Shown: piece by piece, positions 36,951 to 44,956 of the stretch
Layout: every line of letters starts with the position of its first letter
Numbering within the stretch: the stretch's first letter is position 1
Origin: Fodinibacter sp963833495
GTDB taxonomy: Bacteria; Actinomycetota; Actinomycetes; Actinomycetales; Dermatophilaceae
Assembly: GCA_963833495.1 (NCBI GenBank)
Contig: CAWHYJ010000003.1
Coordinates: 124,001-188,000, forward strand
Reading direction: 5' to 3'
DNA length: 64,000 nucleotides
Program-made: the position numbers and the translations under genes
Notes under the pieces: generated by a model
What the model was told of the DNA's origin: nothing
The model's input: the letters and a program-made list of their open reading frames with translations, nothing else
Database searches by the model: none

Positions 36951-37580
36951 TCAGGCCGGTGTGGCCGAGCCCGACACGAACCACAGCCAGGGCTTGGCCG
37001 GGCCGCCGCCGATGAACCCTGCGTAGGTCAGGTCGACGTCGAAGCCGGCGCCCGCCACCAGCGCCGCGATGTCGCGGTCGACGTGGCAGCCACCCGCGAG
37101 CGGACCCCAGAACGGCTGGATGCGGCGCTGCCGGCGCGCGGTGGACTCGTCGGGCGCCAGGGAGTGCTCGACGAAGCGCAGCGACCCGCCCGGCCGCAGC
37201 ACCCGGCGGGCCTCGCCGAGCGCCCGCTCGATCTCGGGCACGGTGCACATCGTCCAGGTCGACACCACGGTGTCGACGCTCGCGTCGGGCACCGGCAGGT
37301 GGGCGCCGTCCAGCCCGACCCGCGTCACCGGCATCCCGGATGCCGTGACGCGCGCCTGCGCACGCTGCCAGGACAGCTCGACCGGCTCGACCGCGAGCAC
37401 CCGGCTCACCTCGCCCGGGTAGTAGGCGAGGTTGCGCCCGGACCCGAAGCCGATCTCGAGCACCTCGCCGGTGGCGCCGCCGCAGACGGTCGTGCGCCAG
37501 CTGCCGGCCGTCGCGTCGTTCAGGCCGCGGTCGGTCAGGCGCGGCACCACCTGCTCGTCCCACCACCGGCGCACGCCCAT
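36951..37580 (-). CDS. Class I SAM-dependent methyltransferase (UbiE-like)
   Basis: 209 residues from ATG 37580 (MGVRRWWDEQVVPRL). Motif I is VLEIGFGSGRNLAYYP, with VLAVEPVELS, VDTVVSTWTMCTVPE and RVLRPGGSLRFVEHSLAP downstream, as in the UbiE/phospholipid-type methyltransferases. The HxD-type WGPLAGGCHVDRD loop suggests a lipid or thiol acceptor. It lies downstream of two small genes in the CstR-controlled stretch, 38 bases after the 52-residue gene, and may be in their operon. Confidence 0.82.
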   Translation of the reverse strand: MGVRRWWDEQVVPRLTDRGLNDATAGSWRTTVCGGATGEVLEIGFGSGRNLAYYPGEVSRVLAVEPVELSWQRAQARVTASGMPVTRVGLDGAHLPVPDASVDTVVSTWTMCTVPEIERALGEARRVLRPGGSLRFVEHSLAPDESTARRQRRIQPFWGPLAGGCHVDRDIAALVAGAGFDVDLTYAGFIGGGPAKPWLWFVSGSATPA

Positions 37581-37618
37581 CGCCCCAGTGTGGAGCACCG
37601 GTGTTCGGGACAATCGGC

Positions 37619-37777
37619 TCAGCGGTGGCGCTTGAGGACCATCCGCACGAGCCGTACCCCGAAGGCGAGGAACCGGAACGCCTGCACCGGCAGGCTCTGC
37701 CGCATCCGCAGGGTGCGTTCGGTGGGCAGCGGTGCGGCGCCGAGGTCGAGGCTGGGGCTGAACGTCTCGTGGCTCAT
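37619..37777 (-). CDS. Small basic protein, 52 residues
   Basis: The frame reads MSHETFSPSLDLGAAPLPTE, then RTLRMRQSLPVQAFRFLAF and a basic GVRLVRMVLKRHR end. The C-terminal half is an amphipathic, basic helix that could bind membrane or nucleic acid. It starts 5 bases after the stop of the disrupted 37783-38054 gene and shares its CstR-type promoter. No family recognised. Its regular codon use and good context make it a real gene despite its size. Confidence 0.6.
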   Translation of the reverse strand: MSHETFSPSLDLGAAPLPTERTLRMRQSLPVQAFRFLAFGVRLVRMVLKRHR

Positions 37778-37782
37778 GTCGC

Positions 37783-38054
37783 TCACTCGGGGATCAGCTG
37801 CCAGCCGAGGCGGCCCTGCGCCGTGTCCATGAACAGGTGATGCATCAGCAGCTTGACCCAGTGGCCGCTCAGCCCGATCTCGGCCCGGGTGTCGGAGAGG
37901 TCGCGGCCCGTGGGATAGACGCTGTAGTCGGGCCCCACCGGCAGCATCGTGAGCGCCGCCGCCGACCCCCGGCGCAGACCCGATCCCGCGGACGCGACGG
38001 CGCGGCGCCCATCTGGGCCATCGACGCCACGTGCAGGACGACGACGTCGGCCAT
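37783..38054 (-). pseudogene. Small protein gene of the CstR region with a frame break
   Basis: From ATG 38054 the frame gives MADVVVLHVASMAQMG and then runs into Arg-rich noise. Another frame carries a sensible continuation (AVASAGSGLRRGSAAALTML, PDYSVYPTGRDLSDTRAE, GHWVKLLMHHLFMDTAQG, WQLIPE) to a TGA at 37783. One extra G in the GGG run at 38008-38010 would join them into a protein of about 90 residues. Either a base is missing from the sequence or the gene is broken. Two CstR-type operators lie upstream. Family not recognised. Confidence 0.6.
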
Positions 38055-38086
38055 CTCGTCTCCTCCCGGCGGGTCTCGTATCACAC

Positions 38087-38102
38087 CTACCGACCGGGGT
38101 AT
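38087..38102. promoter_or_regulatory. CstR-type operator 4
   Basis: CTACCGACCGGGGTAT lies 33 bases upstream of ATG 38054. The right arm GGGTAT is intact; the left arm has C for A at its first base. Confidence 0.5.
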
Positions 38103-38145
38103 TCCGACGCCGCCGCCTGTGGTGGTGCTCACAGGTCCGCTCCAG

Positions 38146-38161
38146 ATACCCCATACGGTAT
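38146..38161. promoter_or_regulatory. CstR-type operator 5
   Basis: ATACCCCATACGGTAT lies 59 bases from operator 4. The ATACC and GGTAT arms are symmetric. Two sites suggest tight control of the small-protein operon to the left. Confidence 0.6.
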
Positions 38162-38251
38162 AGCGTCAGCAGTGTCGAGCCGGTCTCCGGGTGCCGGGCC
38201 GGGTGGTCTGTCCGGGCGCTGTCGTGAGGTCGGCTCGACCTTGCGCCTCGC

Positions 38252-39307
38252 TCAGCGGGACGGGTCGACGAGCACGATGCCGGTCGAGGGCGCGGACCCC
38301 ATCGCGACCAGCGCCGCACCGGCCGCCTCGAGCCCGAGCGGGTCGCCAGGGGCCAGCAGGTCGCCGAGGTCGAGCCGGCGGCTCACCACGTCGTCGAGCA
38401 ATGGCGGGTAGTCGGCGGCCGCCATGCCGTGGCTGCCCAGTACGTCGAGCTCCCACCCGATGACGCGCTCCATCGGCACGTCGGCCCGCCCGGCGCTCGG
38501 CGGCAGCAGCCCCACCTGCACGTGCCGGCCGCGACGGCCCAGCGCGAGGATGCCGGTGCGGCACGCCTGCGGCGAGCCCAGGGCGTCGATGCTCACCGAC
38601 ACCCCACCACTGGACCAGGCCGAGACCGCCGCGAGCACCTTGTCGGTGCCGATCGACGCGTCGACCACCTCGTCGGCGCCGTGGAACAGCGCGCGGTCGA
38701 GCGAGGCCGCCGAGACGTCGAGCGCACAGACGAAAGCACCCCGGCTGCGCGCGATGGCGACGGCGGCCAGTCCCACCCCGCCACAACCGATCACGAGCAC
38801 CGAGTCGCCCTTGCGCACCGCCGCCCTGGCGACCACGGCACGGTAGGCCGTCGCGACCCGGCAGCCGAGACCGGCCGCGATCCCGGCATCCAGCCCCTCG
38901 GGCAGGGCCACGAGGTTGGTGCCGGCGGCGTGCACGACCACCAGCTCGGCGAAGGAGCCCGGGTCGGTGAAGCCCGGCTGGCGCTGGTTCGGGCACACCT
39001 GGCCCGCCCCGGCGCGGCACACCGCGCACGCCCCGCAGGCCATCACGAACGGTGCGGTGACCGCGCGACCGAGCCACCCGGCATCCACGTCGTCGGCCAC
39101 TGCCTCGACGACGCCGGCCAACTCGTGGCCCGGCACGTGCGGGAAGGTGGCGATGTCGTCGTCGTGGCCCATCCAGCCGTGCCAGTCGCTGCGGCACAGC
39201 CCGCTGGCCGTCACCCGCACCACCGCACCTCCCGCCGGTGGCGTCGGGTCGGGCAGGGTCACGACGGCCGGGGTCGCGCCGAACGCGGAGTAGGTGAGCG
39301 CTCGCAC
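38252..39307 (-). CDS. Zinc-dependent alcohol dehydrogenase
   Basis: 351 residues of the medium-chain dehydrogenase/reductase family. Catalytic zinc ligands lie in ASGLCRSDWHGW and PGHELAG; the structural zinc loop is CGACAVCRAGAGQVC. The NAD(P) site is VLVIGCGGVGLAAVAIARS. It oxidises an alcohol or polyol or reduces an aldehyde in the cytosol. It diverges from the LacI gene, whose operator lies about 100 bases away, so it may be a target. Substrate unknown. Confidence 0.9.
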   Translation of the reverse strand: MRALTYSAFGATPAVVTLPDPTPPAGGAVVRVTASGLCRSDWHGWMGHDDDIATFPHVPGHELAGVVEAVADDVDAGWLGRAVTAPFVMACGACAVCRAGAGQVCPNQRQPGFTDPGSFAELVVVHAAGTNLVALPEGLDAGIAAGLGCRVATAYRAVVARAAVRKGDSVLVIGCGGVGLAAVAIARSRGAFVCALDVSAASLDRALFHGADEVVDASIGTDKVLAAVSAWSSGGVSVSIDALGSPQACRTGILALGRRGRHVQVGLLPPSAGRADVPMERVIGWELDVLGSHGMAAADYPPLLDDVVSRRLDLGDLLAPGDPLGLEAAGAALVAMGSAPSTGIVLVDPSR

Positions 39308-39389
39308 GGCTCCACCCTCTCACTGGGTATCCGGTCACGGTTGGGACACGACCCGCCGGGGCGCTGGACTCCGGCAGGCATGATGGGCG

Positions 39390-39395
39390 CACAAT
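39390..39395 (+). promoter_or_regulatory. Candidate -10 element for a leaderless lacI-family transcript
   Basis: CACAAT ends 7 bases before the GTG at 39402, matching the spacing before other apparently leaderless genes here. Confidence 0.4.
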
Positions 39396-39401
39396 GGGTC
39401 C

Positions 39402-40529
39402 GTGGAGGATGGGAGCGCTCCCACGGAGCCTGCGGACACCGAGGTCTCGACCCGGTCAACCCGTCCCATCTCGTCTGGCACCCGTGTCGGAGCCGTCCGG
39501 GAACCCGGCACCGGCACGGGAGCCAGGCGTCCACCCACCATCGACGAGGTCGCCCGGCAGGCCGGGGTGGGGCGCGGCACCGCCTCGCGAGTCGTCAACG
39601 GCTCGCCGCACGTGTCCCCCGCCGCCCGCGCGGCCGTGGAGGAGGCAGTCGAGTCGATGGGCTACGTGCCCAACCGAGCCGCCCGTTCGCTGGTCACCCG
39701 GCGCACCGACATCATCGCCCTGGTCGTGTCCGAACCCGGCGACCGGGTCTTCGGCGAGCCCTACTTCGGCGCCATCGTGCGCGGGGTCGGCGAGCGGCTG
39801 GGCGCCACCACGTTCCAGCTGATGCTGACCATGGCCGGCACGGAGCGCGACCGCGCCCGGGTCGCCGCCTACCTCACCGAGCAGCACGTCGACGGGGTGC
39901 TGCTGCTCTCGCTGCACGCGAACGACGGTCTCGTGGCCACCCTCGACGGGCGCGGCGTGCCCACGGTGTGCGGCGGCGCGGTGGCCGGCACCGACCCGGC
40001 CGTGCTGGTCGACGCCGACAACCGCGCCGGGGGAGCCGTCGCGATCGAGCACCTGCTCGCGACCGGTCGCCGACGGATCGCCGTGCTCACCGGGCCGCAG
40101 GACATGACCTCGGGGCGCAACCGGCTGGCCGGCGCCCGCGACGCCCTGCGCGCGGCCGGCCGGGACACCGAGGGTCTGGTCGTGGCGTTCGGTGACTACA
40201 GCGAGGACAGCGGGGAGCGGGCGATGCGCGAGGTGCTCGGCGCGGGGGTGGTGCCGGATGCCGTGTTCGCCGCCTCCGACCTGATGGCTGTGGGGGCGCT
40301 TCGGGTGCTGCGCGAGGCCGGGCTGCGGGTGCCCGACGACGTCGCGCTCGTGGGCTTCGACGACTCCGCGGTGTGTAGGCACACCGACCCCGCCCTGACC
40401 TCGGTGCACCAGCCGGTCGAGGAGATGGGCCGGGTGATGGCCGACCTGCTGCTCGCCCGGATCGCCGGCGAGCCCGTGCCGCGCACGACCGTGCTACCCA
40501 CCCGGCTGGTCGTGCGCGCCTCGGCCTGA
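39402..40529 (+). CDS. LacI-family transcriptional regulator (CelR/CebR-like)
   Basis: 375 residues. After a variable, probably disordered N-terminus of about 43 residues comes the HTH: PTIDEVARQAGVGRGTASRV, VNGSPHVS, then YVPNRAARSLVTRRT. The periplasmic-binding-like core has DGVLLLSLHAND, PDAVFAASDLMAVGALRVL and VALVGFDDSAVC. The only usable start in frame is GTG 39402. A perfect TGGGAGCGCTCCCA operator lies over codons 3-8, the site type bound by CelR/CebR regulators of cellobiose use, so it probably represses itself. No sugar transporter is in the window. Confidence 0.88.
   Translation: MEDGSAPTEPADTEVSTRSTRPISSGTRVGAVREPGTGTGARRPPTIDEVARQAGVGRGTASRVVNGSPHVSPAARAAVEEAVESMGYVPNRAARSLVTRRTDIIALVVSEPGDRVFGEPYFGAIVRGVGERLGATTFQLMLTMAGTERDRARVAAYLTEQHVDGVLLLSLHANDGLVATLDGRGVPTVCGGAVAGTDPAVLVDADNRAGGAVAIEHLLATGRRRIAVLTGPQDMTSGRNRLAGARDALRAAGRDTEGLVVAFGDYSEDSGERAMREVLGAGVVPDAVFAASDLMAVGALRVLREAGLRVPDDVALVGFDDSAVCRHTDPALTSVHQPVEEMGRVMADLLLARIAGEPVPRTTVLPTRLVVRASA
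39410..39423. promoter_or_regulatory. CelR/CebR-type operator inside the lacI 5' end
   Basis: TGGGAGCGCTCCCA is a perfect 14-bp palindrome starting 8 bases after the first base of the GTG start codon. Bound repressor would block transcription just past the start site. Confidence 0.75.
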
Positions 40530-40547
40530 GGGACACGCGGGATCGGC

Positions 40548-41105
40548 TCAGGACAGCCGGCGCCAGTTCGAGCAGCCGTTGCTCTGGAAGAACCCGTCGG
40601 TGGCGCGGATCGTGACGACGGTGGCGGCCGAGCTCTTTCCCGACCTGAGGGTGTCACCGCTGGTGCCCGAGACGGCCCATCGGCAGGTCCTGCCGGCGCC
40701 GGGGGCTGCGGACGCGTAGGTGCCGGCCGCGACTCCTCGGCCCACCTGGTAGGTGCCCACCTCCCCGGCGATCCAGCTGCCCTTCGCCGGTGCTGCTCGG
40801 GAGGCCCCGGGTGCAGAGGCGGCCTCCTCGCCCGCCACCTGACGGTCCAGCGTGGCCGGGTCGAGGCCGCGCAGCTGGGCGGCACCACTGGGCGGCGGCG
40901 AGGCGCTTCGAAGGGTGCCGTCACTCGCCCCGGGGGCGCCCTCCGCACCGGTCCCCGTTGACGAGGCGCTGGGAGGGAGCGCCCGGGACGACGCCACGGT
41001 GCGCGTGGCGCTCCAGAGGCCGAGCGTCACGGGCAGCACCAGGGCCAGTCCCACCGCGACGGCCAGCAGCAACCATCGTGTTCTGCGTCGACCGGTCGTC
41101 GGCAT
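40548..41105 (-). CDS. Membrane-anchored or secreted protein of unknown function
   Basis: 185 residues from ATG 41105. A basic start (MPTTGRRRTRW) and one hydrophobic segment (LLLAVAVGLALVLPVTLGLW) make a signal anchor. A Ser/Ala/Pro-rich spacer (about 35-105) follows. The last ~75 residues form a small domain, EVGTYQVGRGVAAGTYASA, then RTCRWAVSG and FFQSNGCSNWRRL, resembling domains repeated in actinobacterial secreted proteins; two Cys probably form a disulfide. The region 41106-41329 upstream shows no gene. Confidence 0.65.
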   Translation of the reverse strand: MPTTGRRRTRWLLLAVAVGLALVLPVTLGLWSATRTVASSRALPPSASSTGTGAEGAPGASDGTLRSASPPPSGAAQLRGLDPATLDRQVAGEEAASAPGASRAAPAKGSWIAGEVGTYQVGRGVAAGTYASAAPGAGRTCRWAVSGTSGDTLRSGKSSAATVVTIRATDGFFQSNGCSNWRRLS

Positions 41106-41329
41106 GCTCGTGCCTCCGCTGCGGGGCCGGACCTTGAGACGGGTCCTGAAGGACCCCAAGAACCCCACCGAAGCAGTGTGTGCCGGACACCTTGCGGAAA
41201 CCTTGCGAGCGCCCGCCGCCCACTGCACGGGGTCCCGAGCGCACCTGCTGACAGGCGCTGACCCACGAAGGGCGGCGGCGACACGCTCAGCCGGTGCCCC
41301 CGGCTGCGACTGCCTGTCCGGGGGTACGG

Positions 41330-42577
41330 TTACGGCCCGTCCTCCGGCACGAGCAGGCCTGCGAGACAAAGCGATCGGCGTACCGCCGGGTCGAGCAGGG
41401 CCGGGTCGGTGGCACCGGCCAGCACCTCGTCGACGGCGGCGCGGTGCCCGGCCGGCACGTCGACCCGCGCCACCCGGGTCACCAGGGTGGTCACCCCGTC
41501 GGCGCGTTCGGCCTCCCAGTGGGGGGCGAGGTGGCGCCGGGGTCGCCAGGTGGTCGCGGGGTCGTGGGTCGCCGTGTGCTGGCGCAGCGCCCCCATCGGC
41601 TCCGCCCGCTGGGCGGCCCGCACCCGCCGGGCCAGGGCCGCCGCAAGCTCCTCGTCGGTGACCGCCTCCAAGGCGGCCGCCACCGCCGCCCGGATGCCGG
41701 GGAGCGCCTCAGCGGCCACCTCGGGATCGAGCGGGTCGACACCCAGCTCGAGCGACGCGCGCACGGCCGGGTCGGCGTCGAGCACCCGCTCGGCCGCGCG
41801 CAGCAGGTCGTCGGCGAGCTGGCGGCGGGTCCACACGTGGACGCCCATGGTGAGGTGGATGCTGGTCCCGCCGAGCGCGGTCGCCGAGTGCAACCAGCCC
41901 CGGGGCACGTAGAGGCAGTCGCCGGGGGCGAGCACTGCGTCGATGGTGGGCGGCGCCTGTGCGGCGCGGCGCACGGCATCCCGGTTCTCGGTCCACGGCT
42001 GGTCGCGCAGGGGCGACTCGACCACGGGTGGTCGCACCTGCCAGTGCTTCTCGCCGCTGACCTGGAGCACGAACACGTCGTGCACGTCGTAGTGGTCGTC
42101 GAAGCCGCGGTTCTGCGGCGGGGTGACGTAGGCGTTGACCTGCACCGGGTGGCCGAGGTCGGCGGCGAGCTCCTGGGCGGCGTCGGCCACCGGTGGCCAG
42201 GTGCGGTGCAGCGCCTGCAGCACGATCGTCGCGCCCTCGGCGAAGTGGCGCAGCACGAGGTCCTCGCTCACCTGGTCGCCGATCGTGGCGCCGACGCCCC
42301 CTCCGAGGGTGAAGGTGGAGGGCTCGAGGGTGCGGCCCTCACGGGCCATCCGCACGAAGGGGGTGCGCAGGGCGCGGCGGTCGAGCAGCTCGTCGACGGC
42401 ATCCGGGCCGAAGAGTCCGGGGTCGGGAGTGCGCTCGGCCGCCCGGGTCAGCAGGGGCTCGCGGCCCCAGTGCCGGTCGGCAAACGTGGCCCGGTCCAGC
42501 GCCACGAGCGTCGCCAGCCCGTGGCCCTCCCCCGAGGTGGGGGAGGCCACGGGCCGGGTCCGCGATGAGGTGGTCAC
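41330..42577 (-). CDS. JmjC/cupin-4 domain 2-oxoglutarate oxygenase (ribosomal-oxygenase-like)
   Basis: 415 residues from GTG 42577. The iron-binding facial triad is visible: His162-x-Asp164 in DDHYDVHDVFVLQVSGEKHW and His230 in GDCLYVPRGWLHSATA. WGREPLL near the N-terminus and the C-terminal winged-helix-like tail fit the RoxA/MINA53/NO66 group, which hydroxylates Arg or His in proteins, usually ribosomal. Its start overlaps by GTGA the stop of a tiny three-repeat protein, so the two are co-translated; that protein is a candidate substrate. A role on a ribosomal protein remains the default. Confidence 0.88.
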   Translation of the reverse strand: MTTSSRTRPVASPTSGEGHGLATLVALDRATFADRHWGREPLLTRAAERTPDPGLFGPDAVDELLDRRALRTPFVRMAREGRTLEPSTFTLGGGVGATIGDQVSEDLVLRHFAEGATIVLQALHRTWPPVADAAQELAADLGHPVQVNAYVTPPQNRGFDDHYDVHDVFVLQVSGEKHWQVRPPVVESPLRDQPWTENRDAVRRAAQAPPTIDAVLAPGDCLYVPRGWLHSATALGGTSIHLTMGVHVWTRRQLADDLLRAAERVLDADPAVRASLELGVDPLDPEVAAEALPGIRAAVAAALEAVTDEELAAALARRVRAAQRAEPMGALRQHTATHDPATTWRPRRHLAPHWEAERADGVTTLVTRVARVDVPAGHRAAVDEVLAGATDPALLDPAVRRSLCLAGLLVPEDGP

Positions 42578-42900
42578 TGCGAGGCGTCGGCCCCGCCGTC
42601 GGCCCCACCGTCGTGCTCACCGGTCGTGCCGAGGTCGTCGGCGCCGCTGTCGGCCGGGCCCTCGGCGGCGCCGTCGGCCCCGCCGTCGTGCTCACCGGGC
42701 TGACCCGCGTCGCCGGCACCGGCGTCGGCCGGCCCCTCGTCGGGTCCGCCGGTGCCGGCGCCGCCACCGGCGCCGCCGTCCGCCCCGCCGTCGTGCTCGC
42801 CCGGCATCCCGCTGTCGCCGGCACCGGCGTCGGCCGGGCCCTCTGCGTTGCCCAGCTTGCCGTCGCCGTCGGGCAGCGGCTCGATGGTGCTGTCGCTCAT
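42574..42900 (-). CDS. Small acidic protein with three GEHDGGADG repeats
   Basis: 108 residues from ATG 42900, with an aggaagg site 11 bases upstream. The N-terminus (MSDSTIEPLPDGDGKLGNA) is non-repetitive and leader-like. Repeats begin at Glu20, Glu55 and Glu80, each running EGPADxGAxD, then GEHDGGADG. It has no Cys, no aromatic residue and no signal peptide, and should be unstructured. It is translationally coupled to a JmjC oxygenase able, by family, to hydroxylate His, Asp or Arg side chains. Function unknown; precursor peptide, substrate or chaperone-like accessory are all possible. Confidence 0.75.
   Translation of the reverse strand: MSDSTIEPLPDGDGKLGNAEGPADAGAGDSGMPGEHDGGADGGAGGGAGTGGPDEGPADAGAGDAGQPGEHDGGADGAAEGPADSGADDLGTTGEHDGGADGGADASQ
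42577..42843 (-). repeat. Three tandem coding repeats (about 105, 75 and 87 bp)
   Basis: DNA encoding the EGPAD...GEHDGGADG units is repeated; on the plus strand GCCGTCGTGCTC recurs three times. The repeats could expand or contract by slippage. Confidence 0.7.
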
Positions 42901-43072
42901 GTGTCCGCACCTTCCTCTCGTGGCGCCGCCGGCGGCGGCGCGGAGCCTCATTCCAGCAGCCGCACCGAAGGTTTAGGACTTTGCGACCTGCGCGGATGCC
43001 GTTCGTCGAGGGAAGGCGCTCGCCGGACGCGCCGACGCGGTGGAGCGCCCGCGCGGCTTGGTCCGGCGCTGC

Positions 43073-43078
43073 CACGAT
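43073..43078 (+). promoter_or_regulatory. Candidate -10 element, leaderless
   Basis: CACGAT in GCTGCCACGATGG ends 7 bases before ATG 43085. The same GCTGCCAC(G/A)AT context occurs at 58781 and 61592. Confidence 0.45.
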
Positions 43079-43084
43079 GGGGCC

Positions 43085-44956
43085 ATGGCCCTCGACGTCG
43101 AGCTGTCCGAGGTGCGCGACTTCCTGGCGCGCCACGAGCCCTTCGACGTGCTGCCGGACGCCGTGCTCGACACCCTGCCGGCGCGGATGAGCGTGGAGTA
43201 CTTTCGCCGCGGCAGCCGGCTCATCGAGCGCGGCCGGGACAACTCGCACCTCTACGTGCTGCGGTCAGGGGCCGCCGAGGTGCATGACGCTCAGGGCAGT
43301 CTGGTCGACCGTGGGGGCGAGGGGTCGTGCTTCGGCTCGATCACCCTGACCCAGGGCAACCCGTCGACCTTCGACGTCACCGCCATCGAGGACTCCCTGG
43401 CCCTGCTGCTGCCGGCCGAGGACTTCCACCAGCTGTGCACCGACCACCCCGAGGTCGACGCCTTCTTCGACGCCCAGCGGGCCAGCCGGATGAGCGGGGC
43501 GGTCGCGGCGCTGCAGCTGAGCTCGACCGGCAGCGCGATCCTCAAGACCCGGGTGCGCGACCTCGTGGGCCGCGATCCGGTGGCGGTGGCCACCACGGCC
43601 ACCGTGCGCGAGGCGGCGCAGGTGATGTCGCAGCACCGGGTGTCGTCGCTGCTGGTCATGGGCGGCGAGCGGCTGGCCGGCATCGTCACCGACCGCGACC
43701 TGCGCACCCGGGTGCTCGCCGCGGGGGTCGACCCGGGGGTGGCCGTCACCACGGTGATGACCGCCGACCCGGTCACCGGGGCGGTCGATGCGCTCGCCTT
43801 CGAGGTGCTGCTCGAGATGGTGGGGCGGCACATCCACCACCTACCCATCGTCGACAGCACCGGGTTGCCGGTGGGCATCGTCACCACCACCGACCTGCTG
43901 CGCCTGGAGCAGGCGAACCCGGTCTACCTGGCCGGTGACATCGCCAAGCAGCCCGACGTCGCGGGAGTGGCCAAGGTGGCCAACCGGCTGCCGCAGATGG
44001 TGCAGGCGCTGGTCGAGCAGGACGCCTCCGCCGACGACATCGGCCGGGTCGTCACCGCGGTCGGGGATGCCGTGGAGCGGCGCGTCATCGCGCTCGCCGA
44101 GGCCGACCTCGGGCCGCCGCCGGTGCCCTACTGCTGGGTGGCGCTGGGCTCCCGGGCCCGGCTCGAGCAGGCCCTCGCGGCCGACCAGGACAACGCGATC
44201 CTCATCGACGACGCGGTGCAGCCCGAGCACGCCGCGTGGTTCGAGGCGCTGGCCACCCGGGTGGTCGGCGACCTGGCCACCTGCGGCTACCCGCGCTGCC
44301 CGGGTGACGTGATGGCGACCAACCCACGGTGGCGGCAACCGCTGGCCGGATGGCGCCATGAGTTCACCTCGTGGCTGCACCAACCGGTGCCCGACGCCAT
44401 CCTCGGCGCGAGCATCTTCTTCGACATGCGACCGGTGCACGGTGACGTCGGGCTCTTCGCGCGGCTGCAGCGGCACGTGCTCAAGGCGTCCCCGGCATCC
44501 AAGGTGTTCCTCGCCCACCTGGCCAAGAACGCGACCGCCAACGAGCCGCCACTGGGGTTCTTCCGCGGCTTCGTGCTCGAGAAGGCCGGCGACCACAAGG
44601 ACACGCTCGACATCAAGCGCGGGGGTATCGGCGCGGTCGTCGAGCTGGCCCGGGCGCACGCGCTCTCGGTGGGCAGCCCAGCGGTGAACACCCAGGCCCG
44701 CATCGAGGCGGCGCGCGAGGCCGGCATCTTCGGCACCGAGCGGGCCGACGACCTGCGCGACGCGTTCGAGTTCATCTCGTACGTGCGGCTGCGCCACCAG
44801 GCGGCCCAGGTGCGCCGCGGCGAGCCGACCGACAACTTCGTCTCGCCCGACGAGCTGTCCAGCTTCGACAAGCGGCACCTGCGCGAGGCGTTCGCGATCG
44901 TGCGGGGCGCCCAGTCGGCGCTGTCACACCGCTACCCCATGCAGTACATCTCGTGA
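43085..44956 (+). CDS. Cyclic-nucleotide-binding/CBS/DUF294 nucleotidyltransferase-like protein
   Basis: 623 residues. A cNMP-binding domain (about 10-125: SRLIERGRDNSHLYVLRSG) is followed by two CBS motifs (about 155-275: MSQHRVSSLLVMGGERLAGI, VTDRDLRTRV, LPIVDSTGLPVGIVTTTDLL). Then comes the DUF294 nucleotidyltransferase-like part (WVALGSRARLEQALAADQDN) and its C-terminal domain to the end. The architecture suggests nucleotide-regulated signalling; the transferred group is unknown. It appears leaderless. Its stop overlaps the exonuclease start (GTGA). Confidence 0.9.
   Translation: MALDVELSEVRDFLARHEPFDVLPDAVLDTLPARMSVEYFRRGSRLIERGRDNSHLYVLRSGAAEVHDAQGSLVDRGGEGSCFGSITLTQGNPSTFDVTAIEDSLALLLPAEDFHQLCTDHPEVDAFFDAQRASRMSGAVAALQLSSTGSAILKTRVRDLVGRDPVAVATTATVREAAQVMSQHRVSSLLVMGGERLAGIVTDRDLRTRVLAAGVDPGVAVTTVMTADPVTGAVDALAFEVLLEMVGRHIHHLPIVDSTGLPVGIVTTTDLLRLEQANPVYLAGDIAKQPDVAGVAKVANRLPQMVQALVEQDASADDIGRVVTAVGDAVERRVIALAEADLGPPPVPYCWVALGSRARLEQALAADQDNAILIDDAVQPEHAAWFEALATRVVGDLATCGYPRCPGDVMATNPRWRQPLAGWRHEFTSWLHQPVPDAILGASIFFDMRPVHGDVGLFARLQRHVLKASPASKVFLAHLAKNATANEPPLGFFRGFVLEKAGDHKDTLDIKRGGIGAVVELARAHALSVGSPAVNTQARIEAAREAGIFGTERADDLRDAFEFISYVRLRHQAAQVRRGEPTDNFVSPDELSSFDKRHLREAFAIVRGAQSALSHRYPMQYIS

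Noticed and set aside
41106..41329. Upstream extension of the 40548-41105 gene
   Set aside because: The open frame has no sensible codon pattern before the ATG at 41105, which is followed by a clear signal anchor.
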